Assembly: GCA_023443625.1 (NCBI GenBank)
Contig: JAEZTQ010000094.1
Location: 1-55,095 of the forward strand
From: Bacillota bacterium
Lineage (GTDB): Bacteria; Bacillota_A; Clostridia; Lachnospirales; Lachnospiraceae
Direction of reading: 5' to 3'
Length of the DNA: 55,095 bases
Below, one piece after another: positions 35,602-44,607 of the stretch. Position 1 is the stretch's first letter, and the number at the start of each line of letters is the position of its first letter. Both the position numbers and the translations under genes were made by a program. The notes beneath the pieces were generated by a model. That model was not told where the DNA came from, did not search any database, and saw only the letters and a list, made by a program, of their open reading frames with translations.

Positions 35602-36309
35602 TTGGATAAATTATATATTGTTATTCCCGCCTATAATGAAGAGGCGAATATAGGTTCAGTAATTGAAGACTGGTATCCTATAGTTGAGAGGATTGGAAAG
35701 GGAAGTAAACTTGTTATCATTGATGATGGCAGTAAGGATGACACCTATCAAATTATGCAAAAGTATGCCAAGGATAAGGAAGCCTTTGAACCTATTACAA
35801 AACCCAATGGTGGTCATGGAGCAACAGTTTTATATGGTTATCATTATGCCATCAACGCTGGAGCAGACTATGTATTCCAAACAGATTCTGATGGACAGAC
35901 TTTACCGGAGGAATTTTGGCCCTTTTGGGAGGAAAGAGATAAGTATGCAATGGTCATAGGACATAGGCGGGGACGACAGGATGGCCTATCAAGAGTATTA
36001 GTAACCAAAACCTTGAAGCTGGTTTTAAGACTTCGTTTTCATGTAAATATTATGGATGCTAATACACCCTTTCGATTAATGGAAGCAAAGACACTGAAGG
36101 AACAGATACAATGGATCCCTAAGGATTTCAATTTGTCAAATGTGCTTTTATCCGTAATTTATGCGAAGAAGAAACTTGGAGTAAAATATTTGCCCGTGAC
36201 TTTCAGACCTAGACAAGGTGGGGTAAATTCAATTAATATGAAGAAAATCTTTCGTATTGGTAAGAAAGCTTGGGGAGATTTTAAGAAGATAAATCAGTAT
36301 ATCAAATGA
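35602..36309 (+). CDS. GT2 glycosyltransferase without membrane helices (DPM1-like)
   Basis: The 235-residue enzyme has VIPAYNEEANIGSV near the start, IIDDGSKDDT and the metal-binding QTDSDGQTLPEEF. No membrane helix is present, unlike the 31198-32220 enzyme. The sequence FHVNIMDANTPFRLM and YLPVTFRPRQGG at the end resemble dolichyl-phosphate mannosyltransferase-like proteins. The start is a TTG, chosen because GGGGAGG lies 8 nt upstream. Acceptor and sugar are unknown. Confidence 0.87.
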   Translation: MDKLYIVIPAYNEEANIGSVIEDWYPIVERIGKGSKLVIIDDGSKDDTYQIMQKYAKDKEAFEPITKPNGGHGATVLYGYHYAINAGADYVFQTDSDGQTLPEEFWPFWEERDKYAMVIGHRRGRQDGLSRVLVTKTLKLVLRLRFHVNIMDANTPFRLMEAKTLKEQIQWIPKDFNLSNVLLSVIYAKKKLGVKYLPVTFRPRQGGVNSINMKKIFRIGKKAWGDFKKINQYIK

Positions 36310-36325
36310 TTTTGGAGTGAAAATA

Positions 36326-38671
36326 ATGATTAAGAGAATTGTCTATGTAATTGTTGCACCAATTTTACTGGTTTTAGGCATGTTCCTGCTAAGAAGTGAT
36401 TATCTGTCTTTTATGCAATGGTGGGCAATAATTGCTTTTATAGGAATAATATTTATGCCTCTTTCTATTTTGCTTTTTCAAAATTTTACGGATAGGGGAT
36501 ATTTGTTTTCCAAAGTAATAGGAATTGCAATAACAGGATATCTTATGTGGGTCTTGTCTTCAGTTCACCTAATGAAATTTACCAGAATGTCCTGTGTTCT
36601 AACCTTGCTTCTATGTGCAATGATCAATGGTGGAATACTGTTTTTTCTATGGAAAAAACAAAAAAACTATGTCCGTGAGGGTATGAATAAGTTAATAGAA
36701 AAAGATGGTATCTTAGATCAAATAATCTTTGATGAAATTCTCTTTTTTGCTGTATTTTTATTATTTACTTATATTCGAGGCTTTAAACCGGAAGCCTACG
36801 GTACTGAGAAATTCATGGATTACGGCTTTATGACCAGTATGATGCGCAGTGAGTATATGCCACCCCAGGATTTTTGGTTCTCTGGGACAAAACTCAATTA
36901 TTATTATGTGGGGCAATTCTTGGCAACATTTCTTACGAAGCTATCTGGAGTAGAGGTAAAGGTGGGCTATAATATCATGCTGATGATGGTTGGAGCCTTT
37001 GCTTTTGTTCTGCCCTATTCCCTGGTATATACTATTTTAAAACAGTATGGTAGGGAAAGGGAGAAAAAAATAAAAGTTCTTCCTGTAATCAGTGCCCTAA
37101 TTGCAGGTTCTGGAGTATGTATTGCTGGTAATATGCATTATCCTACCTACAAATGGTTTGAAGGGTGGGTTCGTAAATTCTTTGGAATGGAGGCTAGTAC
37201 AGCAAAGTATTGGTTTCCTGACGCAACCAGATTTATAGGTTATCACCCTGAAACCACGGATAAGACAATTCATGAGTTTCCTAGCTATTCCTTTGTGTTA
37301 GGAGACCTTCATGCTCATGTTATCAATATTATGTTTGTTTTAACTGTATTGGCTATATTATTTGCCTGGATGATTAAGAGAAGGCAAGTTGCAAAAGTAA
37401 AATTACCTCTATTTACAGAAGTGTTTAACCCCAATATTATTCTAGTATCATTTTTTATTGGATTATTTCATACAACAAACTATTGGGATTTTCCCATTTA
37501 TTTTGTAGTTTCCGGAGGGGTTATTCTATTTACCAATCTTGTTGTATATAATTTTAAATGGGTGGCTTGGGGAGTTACTGCAGTACAGGGGATTTTTGTC
37601 CTTTGCTTCTCTGAGCTAATCTGTTTACCTTTTACATTAAATTTTGATCAAATATCGTCAACGCCCTTATTAACCGTAGCAAGAACTCCCCTTAACCAGC
37701 TAATTATTCTATGGGGGTTGCCGATTTTTACGGTGATCTCCTTTATATGCTTTGTGATTGCCGATTTTACAAAGCATCACAAGAAAAATTCTATACAAGA
37801 TATGACACAAGAATATACAGAACAAATTACCCAGGAGCATATGAAGGAAGTAACTAAAGCGAAGAAGCCTGCCCTACTTCATTTTATGGCTGCTCTAAGC
37901 AGTATAGATCTATTCATTATTACTCTGGGTCTATGTGCCATTGGACTTATAATGTTGCCAGAGGTTATTTATATTAAAGATATATATAGTGGTGATTATA
38001 AGAGAGCAAATACTATGTTTAAACTAACCTATCAGGCATTTATTATGTTTGGTATTTGCTTTGGCTATATTCCCATGAGACTGCTTTGTTTTGGAAAAAC
38101 CTTACGGCAAAGGAAAGTGGCAATCATCGTTCTTTGTCTCTTTTCTCTTACCCTATGTTATGGACAGAATGCAGTAAAAAGCTGGTATGGTAATATCTTT
38201 AATACAAAGGGGTATAAGGGTCTTGATGCTACTGCATTTATGCAAAGTAACAGTGCCTTTCTGGACGATGTAGGAGCTATAAAATGGCTCAATGATAATG
38301 TGACAGAAGTCCAGGTTGTATTGGAGGCCAATGGAGATAGCTATACAGATTATGAGAGAGTATCTGTAATGACGGGGCTTCCAACGGTCTTAGGATGGCG
38401 TACCCATGAATGGCTTTGGAAATCTGATACCATAAAACTTGATGAAAGAGCGGCTGATATAGAAGAGATCTATACTTCTACTGACAGAAGTAAGGTTTTA
38501 AGTCTGATAAAGAAATATAGTATAGCCTATATCTATGTTGGAAAACTGGAGCAAGATAAATTTACGGATATAAATCATGAGATGCTTAATAGTATGGGTG
38601 TGAAAGTTTATAATAGCCCAGCTACAGAGCAAAAAACATATGAAACTTATATTATAAAGGTTAAAAACTAA
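36326..38671 (+). CDS. DUF2298 (Chlor_Arch_YYY)-type large membrane protein
   Basis: The ~781-residue protein has about 14 membrane helices. The loop GFMTSMMRSEYMPPQDFWF, then the tri-tyrosine LNYYYVGQFLA, is the hallmark of the Chlor_Arch_YYY/DUF2298 family. GDLHAHVINIMF and the later GDYKRANTMFKLTYQ are also typical. Members are GT-C-like and found in archaea, Chloroflexi and some Firmicutes. I start at ATG 36326, with GGAGTG ahead; a GTG at 36317 overlaps that site. It starts 16 bp after the GT2 gene and is probably co-transcribed. Confidence 0.88.
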   Translation: MIKRIVYVIVAPILLVLGMFLLRSDYLSFMQWWAIIAFIGIIFMPLSILLFQNFTDRGYLFSKVIGIAITGYLMWVLSSVHLMKFTRMSCVLTLLLCAMINGGILFFLWKKQKNYVREGMNKLIEKDGILDQIIFDEILFFAVFLLFTYIRGFKPEAYGTEKFMDYGFMTSMMRSEYMPPQDFWFSGTKLNYYYVGQFLATFLTKLSGVEVKVGYNIMLMMVGAFAFVLPYSLVYTILKQYGREREKKIKVLPVISALIAGSGVCIAGNMHYPTYKWFEGWVRKFFGMEASTAKYWFPDATRFIGYHPETTDKTIHEFPSYSFVLGDLHAHVINIMFVLTVLAILFAWMIKRRQVAKVKLPLFTEVFNPNIILVSFFIGLFHTTNYWDFPIYFVVSGGVILFTNLVVYNFKWVAWGVTAVQGIFVLCFSELICLPFTLNFDQISSTPLLTVARTPLNQLIILWGLPIFTVISFICFVIADFTKHHKKNSIQDMTQEYTEQITQEHMKEVTKAKKPALLHFMAALSSIDLFIITLGLCAIGLIMLPEVIYIKDIYSGDYKRANTMFKLTYQAFIMFGICFGYIPMRLLCFGKTLRQRKVAIIVLCLFSLTLCYGQNAVKSWYGNIFNTKGYKGLDATAFMQSNSAFLDDVGAIKWLNDNVTEVQVVLEANGDSYTDYERVSVMTGLPTVLGWRTHEWLWKSDTIKLDERAADIEEIYTSTDRSKVLSLIKKYSIAYIYVGKLEQDKFTDINHEMLNSMGVKVYNSPATEQKTYETYIIKVKN

Positions 38672-38760
38672 CCTTATGTTATAACAGCATTACCTTAACT
38701 ATTAATATGGCTTACAACCCAACAGCAAGAGATACTAATTAAGAACATAAGGAGAGCTTT

Positions 38761-40083
38761 ATGCAAAAAAGTAAAAAATATTATTTGCAACTACTTTTAT
38801 TATTACTATGCTTTAGCGCAATTCTAGGAAGTTTGGCAACACAAAGGGCATCAGCAGAAGTACAAGAGAAATATCCTTATTTGATTAAGGTAAACAGGGC
38901 ACATAATACAATAACCGTATATGAAAAGGACGATAAAGGAGAATATAAGTTACCTGTCAAAGCGATGATTTGTTCTGTAGGAACCAATGGACTGACTGTA
39001 AAAGGTACTTATCAAACAAAGGCAAAATATCGTTGGAAGCTATTAATGGGAAATGTATGGGGTCAATATTCTACAAGAATCGTAGGTGGAATCCTTTTTC
39101 ATTCTGTCTATTATTATGAAAATGGTAATCCTGCTTCACTAGCTACTAAAGAATATAATAAGCTAGGTACTGCCGCATCCCATGGCTGTATACGGCTTAC
39201 GGTTGAAGATGCTAAGTGGATTTATGATCATTGTGCCGTTGGAACCACGGTTGTTATTTATGATAATAAGAAAAGTCCTGGGCCATTAGGTAAACCGGAA
39301 GCAATGAAAATTACATCAGATATTAAATGGGATCCTACAGATCCAGATAAGAATAATCCTTATTATCAAGTTCAACAAGATAAAACACCTCAAATCACTG
39401 GAATAAAGAACAAGAAGACAGCATGGAATAAGGAAGTTGATTTATTAAAGGGAGTCAAAGCAACTACTTATCAAGGGAAAGATATAACATCTTCTATAAC
39501 CATAAAAGGAAAAGTGAATTATTCCAAACCAGGCAAATATAAAGTTACATATACAGTGAAAGATGATGCTGGAAGAAGTATATCAAAGTCGGCAACAGTA
39601 ACCGTAGAAAGTAATAAAGTTAAGCCAGATATCATAGGAGTACAAGATAAAATTATTGGTCCAGATGTAAGGGTGGACAAAGAATTTGCTCTGGCTGATA
39701 TTAAGGCCAGCTGTGCAGGCGTTAATATCCATAAGAATAAGATAGAGGTATCCATTAATCAGATTAATGAGACCTTGTATCACATTAAATATCAAGTAAG
39801 TGTTGGTAATGGTCCAAAAGCGAAAGCAGAAGCTAAATATATGGTAGATAATGAATGTCCGGATTTTACTGGGATAAGAGATCTGACCATTGAGGCTGGA
39901 GAGTATCCAAGTTATGAATTTCTTATGGCCAATGTTACAGTAAGGGATAATTACTCAAAAGCAGATAATATTAAAGTGAAGGTTATTGTTAAGGAGATTT
40001 CAGAAAGTTCCTACCAAGTGACCTATGAAGCAACGGATGAAGTAGGTAACATGGTGATTGAACTTGCAAATATTTATAATTGA
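38761..40083 (+). CDS. Secreted L,D-transpeptidase (YkuD) with Ig-like C-terminal repeats
   Basis: The 440-residue protein has a signal peptide (LLLLLLCFSAILGSLATQRASA) and then a YkuD domain. The catalytic motif HSVYYYENG (H114) and ASHGCIRLTVED with S140, H141 and C143 is intact, so it should make or cut 3-3 peptidoglycan cross-links. After ~190, two or three Ig-like/DUF5011-like segments follow, seen in VTYTVKDDAGRSISKSATV and VTYEATDEVGNMVIELA. It lies just after the glycan cluster and may link polymer or wall synthesis, by inference. Confidence 0.9.
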   Translation: MQKSKKYYLQLLLLLLCFSAILGSLATQRASAEVQEKYPYLIKVNRAHNTITVYEKDDKGEYKLPVKAMICSVGTNGLTVKGTYQTKAKYRWKLLMGNVWGQYSTRIVGGILFHSVYYYENGNPASLATKEYNKLGTAASHGCIRLTVEDAKWIYDHCAVGTTVVIYDNKKSPGPLGKPEAMKITSDIKWDPTDPDKNNPYYQVQQDKTPQITGIKNKKTAWNKEVDLLKGVKATTYQGKDITSSITIKGKVNYSKPGKYKVTYTVKDDAGRSISKSATVTVESNKVKPDIIGVQDKIIGPDVRVDKEFALADIKASCAGVNIHKNKIEVSINQINETLYHIKYQVSVGNGPKAKAEAKYMVDNECPDFTGIRDLTIEAGEYPSYEFLMANVTVRDNYSKADNIKVKVIVKEISESSYQVTYEATDEVGNMVIELANIYN

Positions 40084-40127
40084 CATATCCTTCATATTGT
40101 GTAAAATTATAATGGGGAGAGATACAT

Positions 40128-40661
40128 ATGATAGCTGCATTGGATAGGAAAAAGATGCCACTGGGGATGACACTCTTTAGTTGGTTTATTATTTATAGCT
40201 ATATAGGTTGGTTGTATGAGACAATATTTTGTACCATGGATCTAGGAAGATATGTGGATCGAGGTTTTTTATATGGACCTTTATGTCCTATCTATGGTGT
40301 TTGTATCGTCTCGGCTATATTGATATTTAAAGACAGATTCAAAAGAAATGTTACACTATTTTTATCCTGCGCTTTCTTTGCATCTGCCATAGAATATATT
40401 ACTTCATTATGGATGGAATTTGCATTTGGGAGAAGATGGTGGAACTATTATAACCGACCATTAAATATAGAGGGAAGGGTATGTCTGGGAGCGGCTATAG
40501 TCTTTGGGATTAGTGGAGTCATAATCATTCGGTGTTTACATCCGAAACTTGTTCAATATATGGATGAGAATTTTAATGTTGTAACAATAAAAAAAGCAAA
40601 TAAAGCAATGTTTTTTATTTTTTTATTAGATGTATTGGTAACTGTTCAAATGAATTTGTAG
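40128..40661 (+). CDS. Putative ABC-transporter type IV (CmpB family) membrane protein
   Basis: This 177-residue protein has about five membrane helices and the CmpB/PF06541 core: FIIYSYIGWLYETIFC, then DRGFLYGPLCPIYGVC and LWMEFAFGRRWWNYY. The family is widespread in Firmicutes with no proven function. The ATG has GGGGAGAG 7 nt upstream. It begins 44 bp after the transpeptidase gene, perhaps in the same unit. The citrate synthase gene follows 34 bp later. Confidence 0.87.
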   Translation: MIAALDRKKMPLGMTLFSWFIIYSYIGWLYETIFCTMDLGRYVDRGFLYGPLCPIYGVCIVSAILIFKDRFKRNVTLFLSCAFFASAIEYITSLWMEFAFGRRWWNYYNRPLNIEGRVCLGAAIVFGISGVIIIRCLHPKLVQYMDENFNVVTIKKANKAMFFIFLLDVLVTVQMNL

Positions 40662-40695
40662 TACTTGCCGTAGTGGCGGCAGAACGGAGGAAACA

Positions 40696-42054
40696 ATGAA
40701 TAAATATACTGAAATTACCCCCGAGCTTCTAGAGCTAGCCGAATTATGTAAGAAAAATAGCGTGATTGATCCTGAATTGTATTCGAAATACGATGTAAAG
40801 CGAGGATTAAGAGATATCAGCGGAAAAGGAGTATTGACCGGTCTTACAGAGATTTGTGAAGTGAGATCTTATACCATCGTTGATAACGACTATGTACCCT
40901 GTGAAGGAAAGCTGTATTACAGAGGAATTGACGTCGAAGAATTTATTGAAGGATGTATGAAGGAAGATCGTTTTGGATTTGAAGAAGTAACTTATCTCCT
41001 TCTATTTGGAAATCTTCCTACAAAAGAACAATTAGATGAGTTTAATAATCTTTTAGCAAAATACAGAGACTTACCACCCTCTTTTGTGCGAGATATTATT
41101 ATGAAAGCACCAAGTAGTGATATGATGAATACATTGGCAAGAAGTGTTCTGACCTTGTATTCCTACGATGATAAAGCGGATGATATTAGTATAGAGAATG
41201 TACTTCGTCAAAGTTTTCAACTCATAGCGGTATTCCCCTTATTATCGGTATATGGATATCATGCTTTCAGCCATTACCGCAAAGGCAACAGCCTTGTGAT
41301 ACATCCGCCGAAGGAAGGTCTGTCAATAGCAGAAAATATTCTGTATATGTTAAGACCTAGCATGACATTTACAGAGCTAGAGGCTAAGATTTTAGATATT
41401 GCACTTATCCTTCATGCAGAGCATGGTGGAGGTAATAATTCAACCTTTACAGCCCATGTAGTAACTTCGTCGGGAACAGATACCTATTCGACGATTGCCG
41501 CTTCCCTTGGATCCTTAAAGGGGCCTAAGCATGGTGGTGCTAATATTAAAGTTATGCAGATGTTTGATGATATGAAAGAAAAAATTAAGAATTGGGAAGA
41601 TGAAGAAGAAGTAGCAGCATATCTATCAGACCTGCTTAATAAAAAAGCATTTGATAAATCTGGGCTAATCTATGGAATGGGACATGCAGTTTATTCCATC
41701 TCCGATCCAAGAGCTAATGTATTAAAGCAATATGTTAAAAATCTTTCTGAAGAAAAAGGCATGTTGAAGGAATATAAATTGTATGAAACAGTTGAGAGAT
41801 TAGCACCTGAGATTATTGGAAGAGAAAGAAAGATGTATAAGGGAGTCAGTGCGAATGTTGACTTCTATAGTGGATTTGTATATCATATGCTTGATTTACC
41901 TAAGGAACTATATACTCCTATTTTTGCAATCGCAAGAATTTCAGGTTGGTGCGCTCATCGATTAGAAGAGCTGATTAATGCCGGCAAAATCATTAGACCA
42001 GCATATAAGAGTGTAGCAAAGCATCGTTCTTATACACCAATTGATCAAAGATAA
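40696..42054 (+). CDS. Citrate synthase
   Basis: The 452-residue enzyme condenses acetyl-CoA and oxaloacetate. Three catalytic regions are visible: ALILHAEHGGGNNSTFT, GPKHGGANIKVM and YGMGHAVYSISDPRANV. An N-terminal extension (about the first 40 residues, with IDPELYSKYDVKRGLRD) is typical of the longer clostridial Si-citrate synthases. A closely related 2-methylcitrate synthase cannot be excluded. The ATG has ACGGAGG 6 nt upstream. It probably belongs to the biosynthetic half of the TCA cycle, for glutamate. Confidence 0.93.
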   Translation: MNKYTEITPELLELAELCKKNSVIDPELYSKYDVKRGLRDISGKGVLTGLTEICEVRSYTIVDNDYVPCEGKLYYRGIDVEEFIEGCMKEDRFGFEEVTYLLLFGNLPTKEQLDEFNNLLAKYRDLPPSFVRDIIMKAPSSDMMNTLARSVLTLYSYDDKADDISIENVLRQSFQLIAVFPLLSVYGYHAFSHYRKGNSLVIHPPKEGLSIAENILYMLRPSMTFTELEAKILDIALILHAEHGGGNNSTFTAHVVTSSGTDTYSTIAASLGSLKGPKHGGANIKVMQMFDDMKEKIKNWEDEEEVAAYLSDLLNKKAFDKSGLIYGMGHAVYSISDPRANVLKQYVKNLSEEKGMLKEYKLYETVERLAPEIIGRERKMYKGVSANVDFYSGFVYHMLDLPKELYTPIFAIARISGWCAHRLEELINAGKIIRPAYKSVAKHRSYTPIDQR

Positions 42055-42095
42055 ATGTAATAAATAATAAGCTCTTTATTTTAGATTTTTATTAG

Positions 42096-42127
42096 TTTCC
42101 GCCAGCATCTACTGGCGGAAATTTTTT
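42096..42127 (+). terminator. Terminator of citrate synthase
   Basis: TTTCCGCCAG (42096-42105) pairs perfectly with CTGGCGGAAA (42112-42121) around CATCTA and is followed by a T run. This is the strongest terminator in the window. Confidence 0.92.
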
Positions 42128-42277
42128 TATTTCATAGGAAATTTCTCGTTACTGTACAGTGTTAAATTATGACCCTATGAAATAAAAAATCACTGCGTGA
42201 AGCATGCGCACCTCGCGGCAAGGAAGTATATTGCTTCGCAATTCCCTCGGGCGCAAAGTGTCAGCAAGCTGACACTT
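42123..42277. repeat. Interspersed bipartite hairpin repeat, copy B (long form)
   Basis: TTTTTTATTTCATAGG (42123-42138) is the perfect inverse of CCTATGAAATAAAAAA (42174-42189). After this comes GCGTGAAGCATGCGCACCT and a 57-nt block (42221-42277) matching 2313-2369 at 51 of 57 positions. It ends in AAGTGTCAGC-AA-GCTGACACTT. Two C/T differences in an ATTGC/GCAAT stem both keep pairing through G-T wobble. It fills the left half of the gap before the SASP gene. Confidence 0.75.
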
Positions 42278-42333
42278 TCTTGTTTAATATTAATTTTGCA
42301 TTAAATTACATAATAAAATGAAATAACTTCTAG

Positions 42334-42361
42334 CGTATTTTGATTCTTTTTGCGCATACTA
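42334..42361 (+). promoter_or_regulatory. Possible sporulation (sigma-G-like) promoter for the SASP gene
   Basis: CATACTA (42355-42361) fits the sigma-G -10 consensus CATWHTA. GTATT, 16 bp upstream (42334-42338), is close to the -35 consensus GHATR. Alpha/beta SASP genes are normally sigma-G dependent. Start of the coding region is ~100 bp downstream. Confidence 0.45.
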
Positions 42362-42373
42362 TTATCGTAACAT

Positions 42374-42444
42374 CTTAATGAATTTAATTATTCATTAAGC
42401 ACTAAACAACAACACAAATTATTTTGAAATTATTTTCAAAATAA
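42374..42444 (+). promoter_or_regulatory. Two stem-loops in the SASP 5' untranslated region
   Basis: CTTAATGAAT-TTAATT-ATTCATTAAG (42374-42399) and TTATTTTGAAA-TTAT-TTTCAAAATAA (42419-42444) are two perfect inverted repeats. The second ends 6 nt before the ribosome binding site. They may stabilise this spore mRNA or control its translation. Confidence 0.5.
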
Positions 42445-42461
42445 GATATGGAGGAGTTTAT

Positions 42462-42662
42462 ATGGCAAGAAATAGAGCAGAAGTACCTGAAGCAAAGGAA
42501 GCGTTAAACAGATTTAAATTCGAAGTTGCAAATGAAATTGGTGTTCCGTTAAAGCAAGGTTATAACGGTGACTTGACTTCTAAGCAGAATGGCTCTGTTG
42601 GTGGTTACATGGTTAAGAAGATGATCCAGGATGCTGAAAAGAGGATGGCTGGTCAACAATAA
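42462..42662 (+). CDS. Small acid-soluble spore protein, alpha/beta type
   Basis: The 66-residue protein is an alpha/beta SASP, which coats DNA in dormant spores. KFEVANEIGV contains the cleavage region of the germination protease GPR, and the C-terminal GSVGGYMVKKMIQDAEKRM is the DNA-binding signature. The ATG has GGAGG 7 nt upstream. A perfect terminator (42682-42713) follows. Expression would be in the forespore. Confidence 0.97.
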   Translation: MARNRAEVPEAKEALNRFKFEVANEIGVPLKQGYNGDLTSKQNGSVGGYMVKKMIQDAEKRMAGQQ

Positions 42663-42681
42663 AGTATAAATATGTAATAAA

Positions 42682-42716
42682 GAAAATGGCTGCTGGAAAT
42701 AGTAGCCATTTTCTTT
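42682..42716 (+). terminator. Terminator of the SASP gene
   Basis: GAAAATGGCT (42682-42691) pairs perfectly with AGCCATTTTC (42704-42713) and is followed by TTTT. Confidence 0.88.
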
Positions 42717-42835
42717 TGGACATTAATGAAAAAAAACGAAAAAGTCATTGAAATATTTGAAAGGATAGGATACACTTACTATTGATAAATATTATTTATA
42801 TAATAAAATTGATTTTATAGTCACGGAGAATAAGT

Positions 42836-43390
42836 ATGAGAGTGATAGCAGGAAAAGCAAGAAGACTGCAGTTATTAACACCACAAGGCTTTGAAACGAG
42901 ACCAACTACCGACAAAATAAAAGAAACATTATTTAATATTTTAAATCCATATTTGGCAGATAGTGACTTTCTGGATTTGTTTGCTGGAAGTGGTGCAATC
43001 GGTATCGAAGCATTATCCAGAGGTGCTAAATATGCTGCTTTTGTTGAGGATAGCAAAGATGCTCTCGATTGTATTAAGGCCAATCTCCAGACAACAAAAC
43101 TTAGTAAGGATGCAGAAATTTTTCCTAACAATGTCTTAGATACCATACGAATCTTAGAGATTAAAGGCAAGGTTTTTGATGTTATATTTATGGATCCGCC
43201 CTATAATCAAAAGTTAGAGAAAGAAGTACTGCTGGCACTTTCGAATTCTACAATTATTTATTGTGATACAATTATTGTTATAGAAGCTTCGTTAAAAACT
43301 GATTTTGAATATCTTGAAGACACTAAATTCCAAATATTTAAAAAGAAAGAATATAAAACAAGCCAACATGTATTTATTGAGATTAAATAG
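42836..43390 (+). CDS. rsmD: 16S rRNA (guanine966-N2)-methyltransferase RsmD
   Basis: A 184-residue SAM-dependent methyltransferase modifying G966 of 16S rRNA. The start MRVIAGKARRLQLLTP and ETRPTTDKIKETLFNIL, the SAM motif DLFAGSGAIGIEALSRG and the catalytic MDPPYNQ are all present. In B. subtilis the homologue ylbH precedes coaD, as here. The ATG is preceded by CGGAG. Confidence 0.95.
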   Translation: MRVIAGKARRLQLLTPQGFETRPTTDKIKETLFNILNPYLADSDFLDLFAGSGAIGIEALSRGAKYAAFVEDSKDALDCIKANLQTTKLSKDAEIFPNNVLDTIRILEIKGKVFDVIFMDPPYNQKLEKEVLLALSNSTIIYCDTIIVIEASLKTDFEYLEDTKFQIFKKKEYKTSQHVFIEIK

Positions 43391-43435
43391 AGCGGGTAAT
43401 TTATTTGTGCCGACAACGGCATCATGGAGGTTCAC

Positions 43436-43936
43436 ATGAAAATCGGTATTTATCCCGGCAGCTTTGACCCAATAACATTAGGACATTTGGATATTATAGT
43501 ACGTGCTTCAGGATTGGTGGACAAGCTGATAATCGGAGTCTTAAACAACAGTGCCAAAAAACCATTATTTACTGTAGGTGAAAGAGTAGAATTAATTAAT
43601 AGAGCGGTACAAGAGAAATCAATATCAACTGAAATCAAAGTTGATGCTTTTGATGGTTTGCTTATTGATTATGCTGCAAAAGAAAACGCATCAATTATTG
43701 TAAGAGGGCTTCGTGCTATTACAGATTTTGAATATGAATTACAAATTGCACAAATGAATCATAAGCTTAACACTAAAATTGATACAGTGTTTTTTACAAC
43801 CAGTGTGGAGTATTCTTATTTAAGCTCCAGTGCGGTGAAGGAAATAGCCAGTTTCGGTGGAGATATCAGACAATTTGTGCCAGAGTGTATTGTACAGTCT
43901 GTCTATGATAAATATAAATCAGTAAGGAGCAAATAA
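43436..43936 (+). CDS. coaD: Phosphopantetheine adenylyltransferase
   Basis: The 166-residue enzyme forms dephospho-CoA from 4'-phosphopantetheine and ATP. The nucleotidyl-transfer motif GIYPGSFDPITLGHLDII, RGLRAITDFEYELQIAQMN and the SSSAVKEIASFGGDI block are complete. I start at ATG 43436, 5 nt after GGAGG; the ATG at 43424 overlaps that site. It sits 45 bp after rsmD and directly precedes the coiled-coil gene. Confidence 0.97.
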   Translation: MKIGIYPGSFDPITLGHLDIIVRASGLVDKLIIGVLNNSAKKPLFTVGERVELINRAVQEKSISTEIKVDAFDGLLIDYAAKENASIIVRGLRAITDFEYELQIAQMNHKLNTKIDTVFFTTSVEYSYLSSSAVKEIASFGGDIRQFVPECIVQSVYDKYKSVRSK

Positions 43937-43937
43937 T

Positions 43938-44579
43938 ATGGGAGCAAGCAGAATTGAACAATTAATTGAGGATATTTACGAATTTGTTGAAAGCTGTAGA
44001 ATGCAGCCGCTATCTAGCACTAAGGTAATCGTTCCCAAGGATGAATTATATGATTTGTTGGACGAGCTTCGCTTGAGAACACCGGATGAAATAAAACGTT
44101 ATCAGAAAATCATTGCCAACAGAGATGCAATTATAGCAGATGCAGAAGAGAAGGCAGAGGGAATTATTCGTCAAAGCAAGGAAAAGGCAAAAGAACTTCT
44201 TAATGAGCATGAGATTATGCAACAAGCTTATTACCAGGCTAATGAAATGATAATGCAGGCATCAGAAGAAGCTGATCAGATGCGCAAGGCAGCAGCTGAA
44301 GAATCTGAGCAAATTAGAACTGGTGCATTGGTATATTCCAATGACGTCTTATCAGAAGTCGAGAGGGTTCTAGCAAGTGCCTATGAGACAGCTGCATCCA
44401 GGTATGATAATTTTATTGGTTCATTAAAGAATAATCTCGAAATCATAAATAGCAATAAGAGAGAATTAAATGATCAGCTTTACCCTCAATCTTATCAGGC
44501 TAATGGTACTCAGGAAGAAACCTATGAGGATGATGATTTTGATTTTGATGAGAATACCTTCCTCAATGACGTTGAGTAA
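43938..44579 (+). CDS. Coiled-coil protein downstream of coaD
   Basis: The 213-residue protein starts one base after the coaD stop codon, so it is coupled to it. Residues ~50-150 form a long coiled coil (AIIADAEEKAEGIIRQSKEK, then EEADQMRKAAAEESEQI), and the end is acidic. Sequences of this type next to coaD in clostridia are often labelled ATPase or ATP synthase subunit B-like, without proof. DivIVA-like scaffolding is possible. I assign no function. Confidence 0.82.
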   Translation: MGASRIEQLIEDIYEFVESCRMQPLSSTKVIVPKDELYDLLDELRLRTPDEIKRYQKIIANRDAIIADAEEKAEGIIRQSKEKAKELLNEHEIMQQAYYQANEMIMQASEEADQMRKAAAEESEQIRTGALVYSNDVLSEVERVLASAYETAASRYDNFIGSLKNNLEIINSNKRELNDQLYPQSYQANGTQEETYEDDDFDFDENTFLNDVE

Positions 44580-44607
44580 TATAAAACAGGGTTAAGCGCA
44601 AGTTGAT

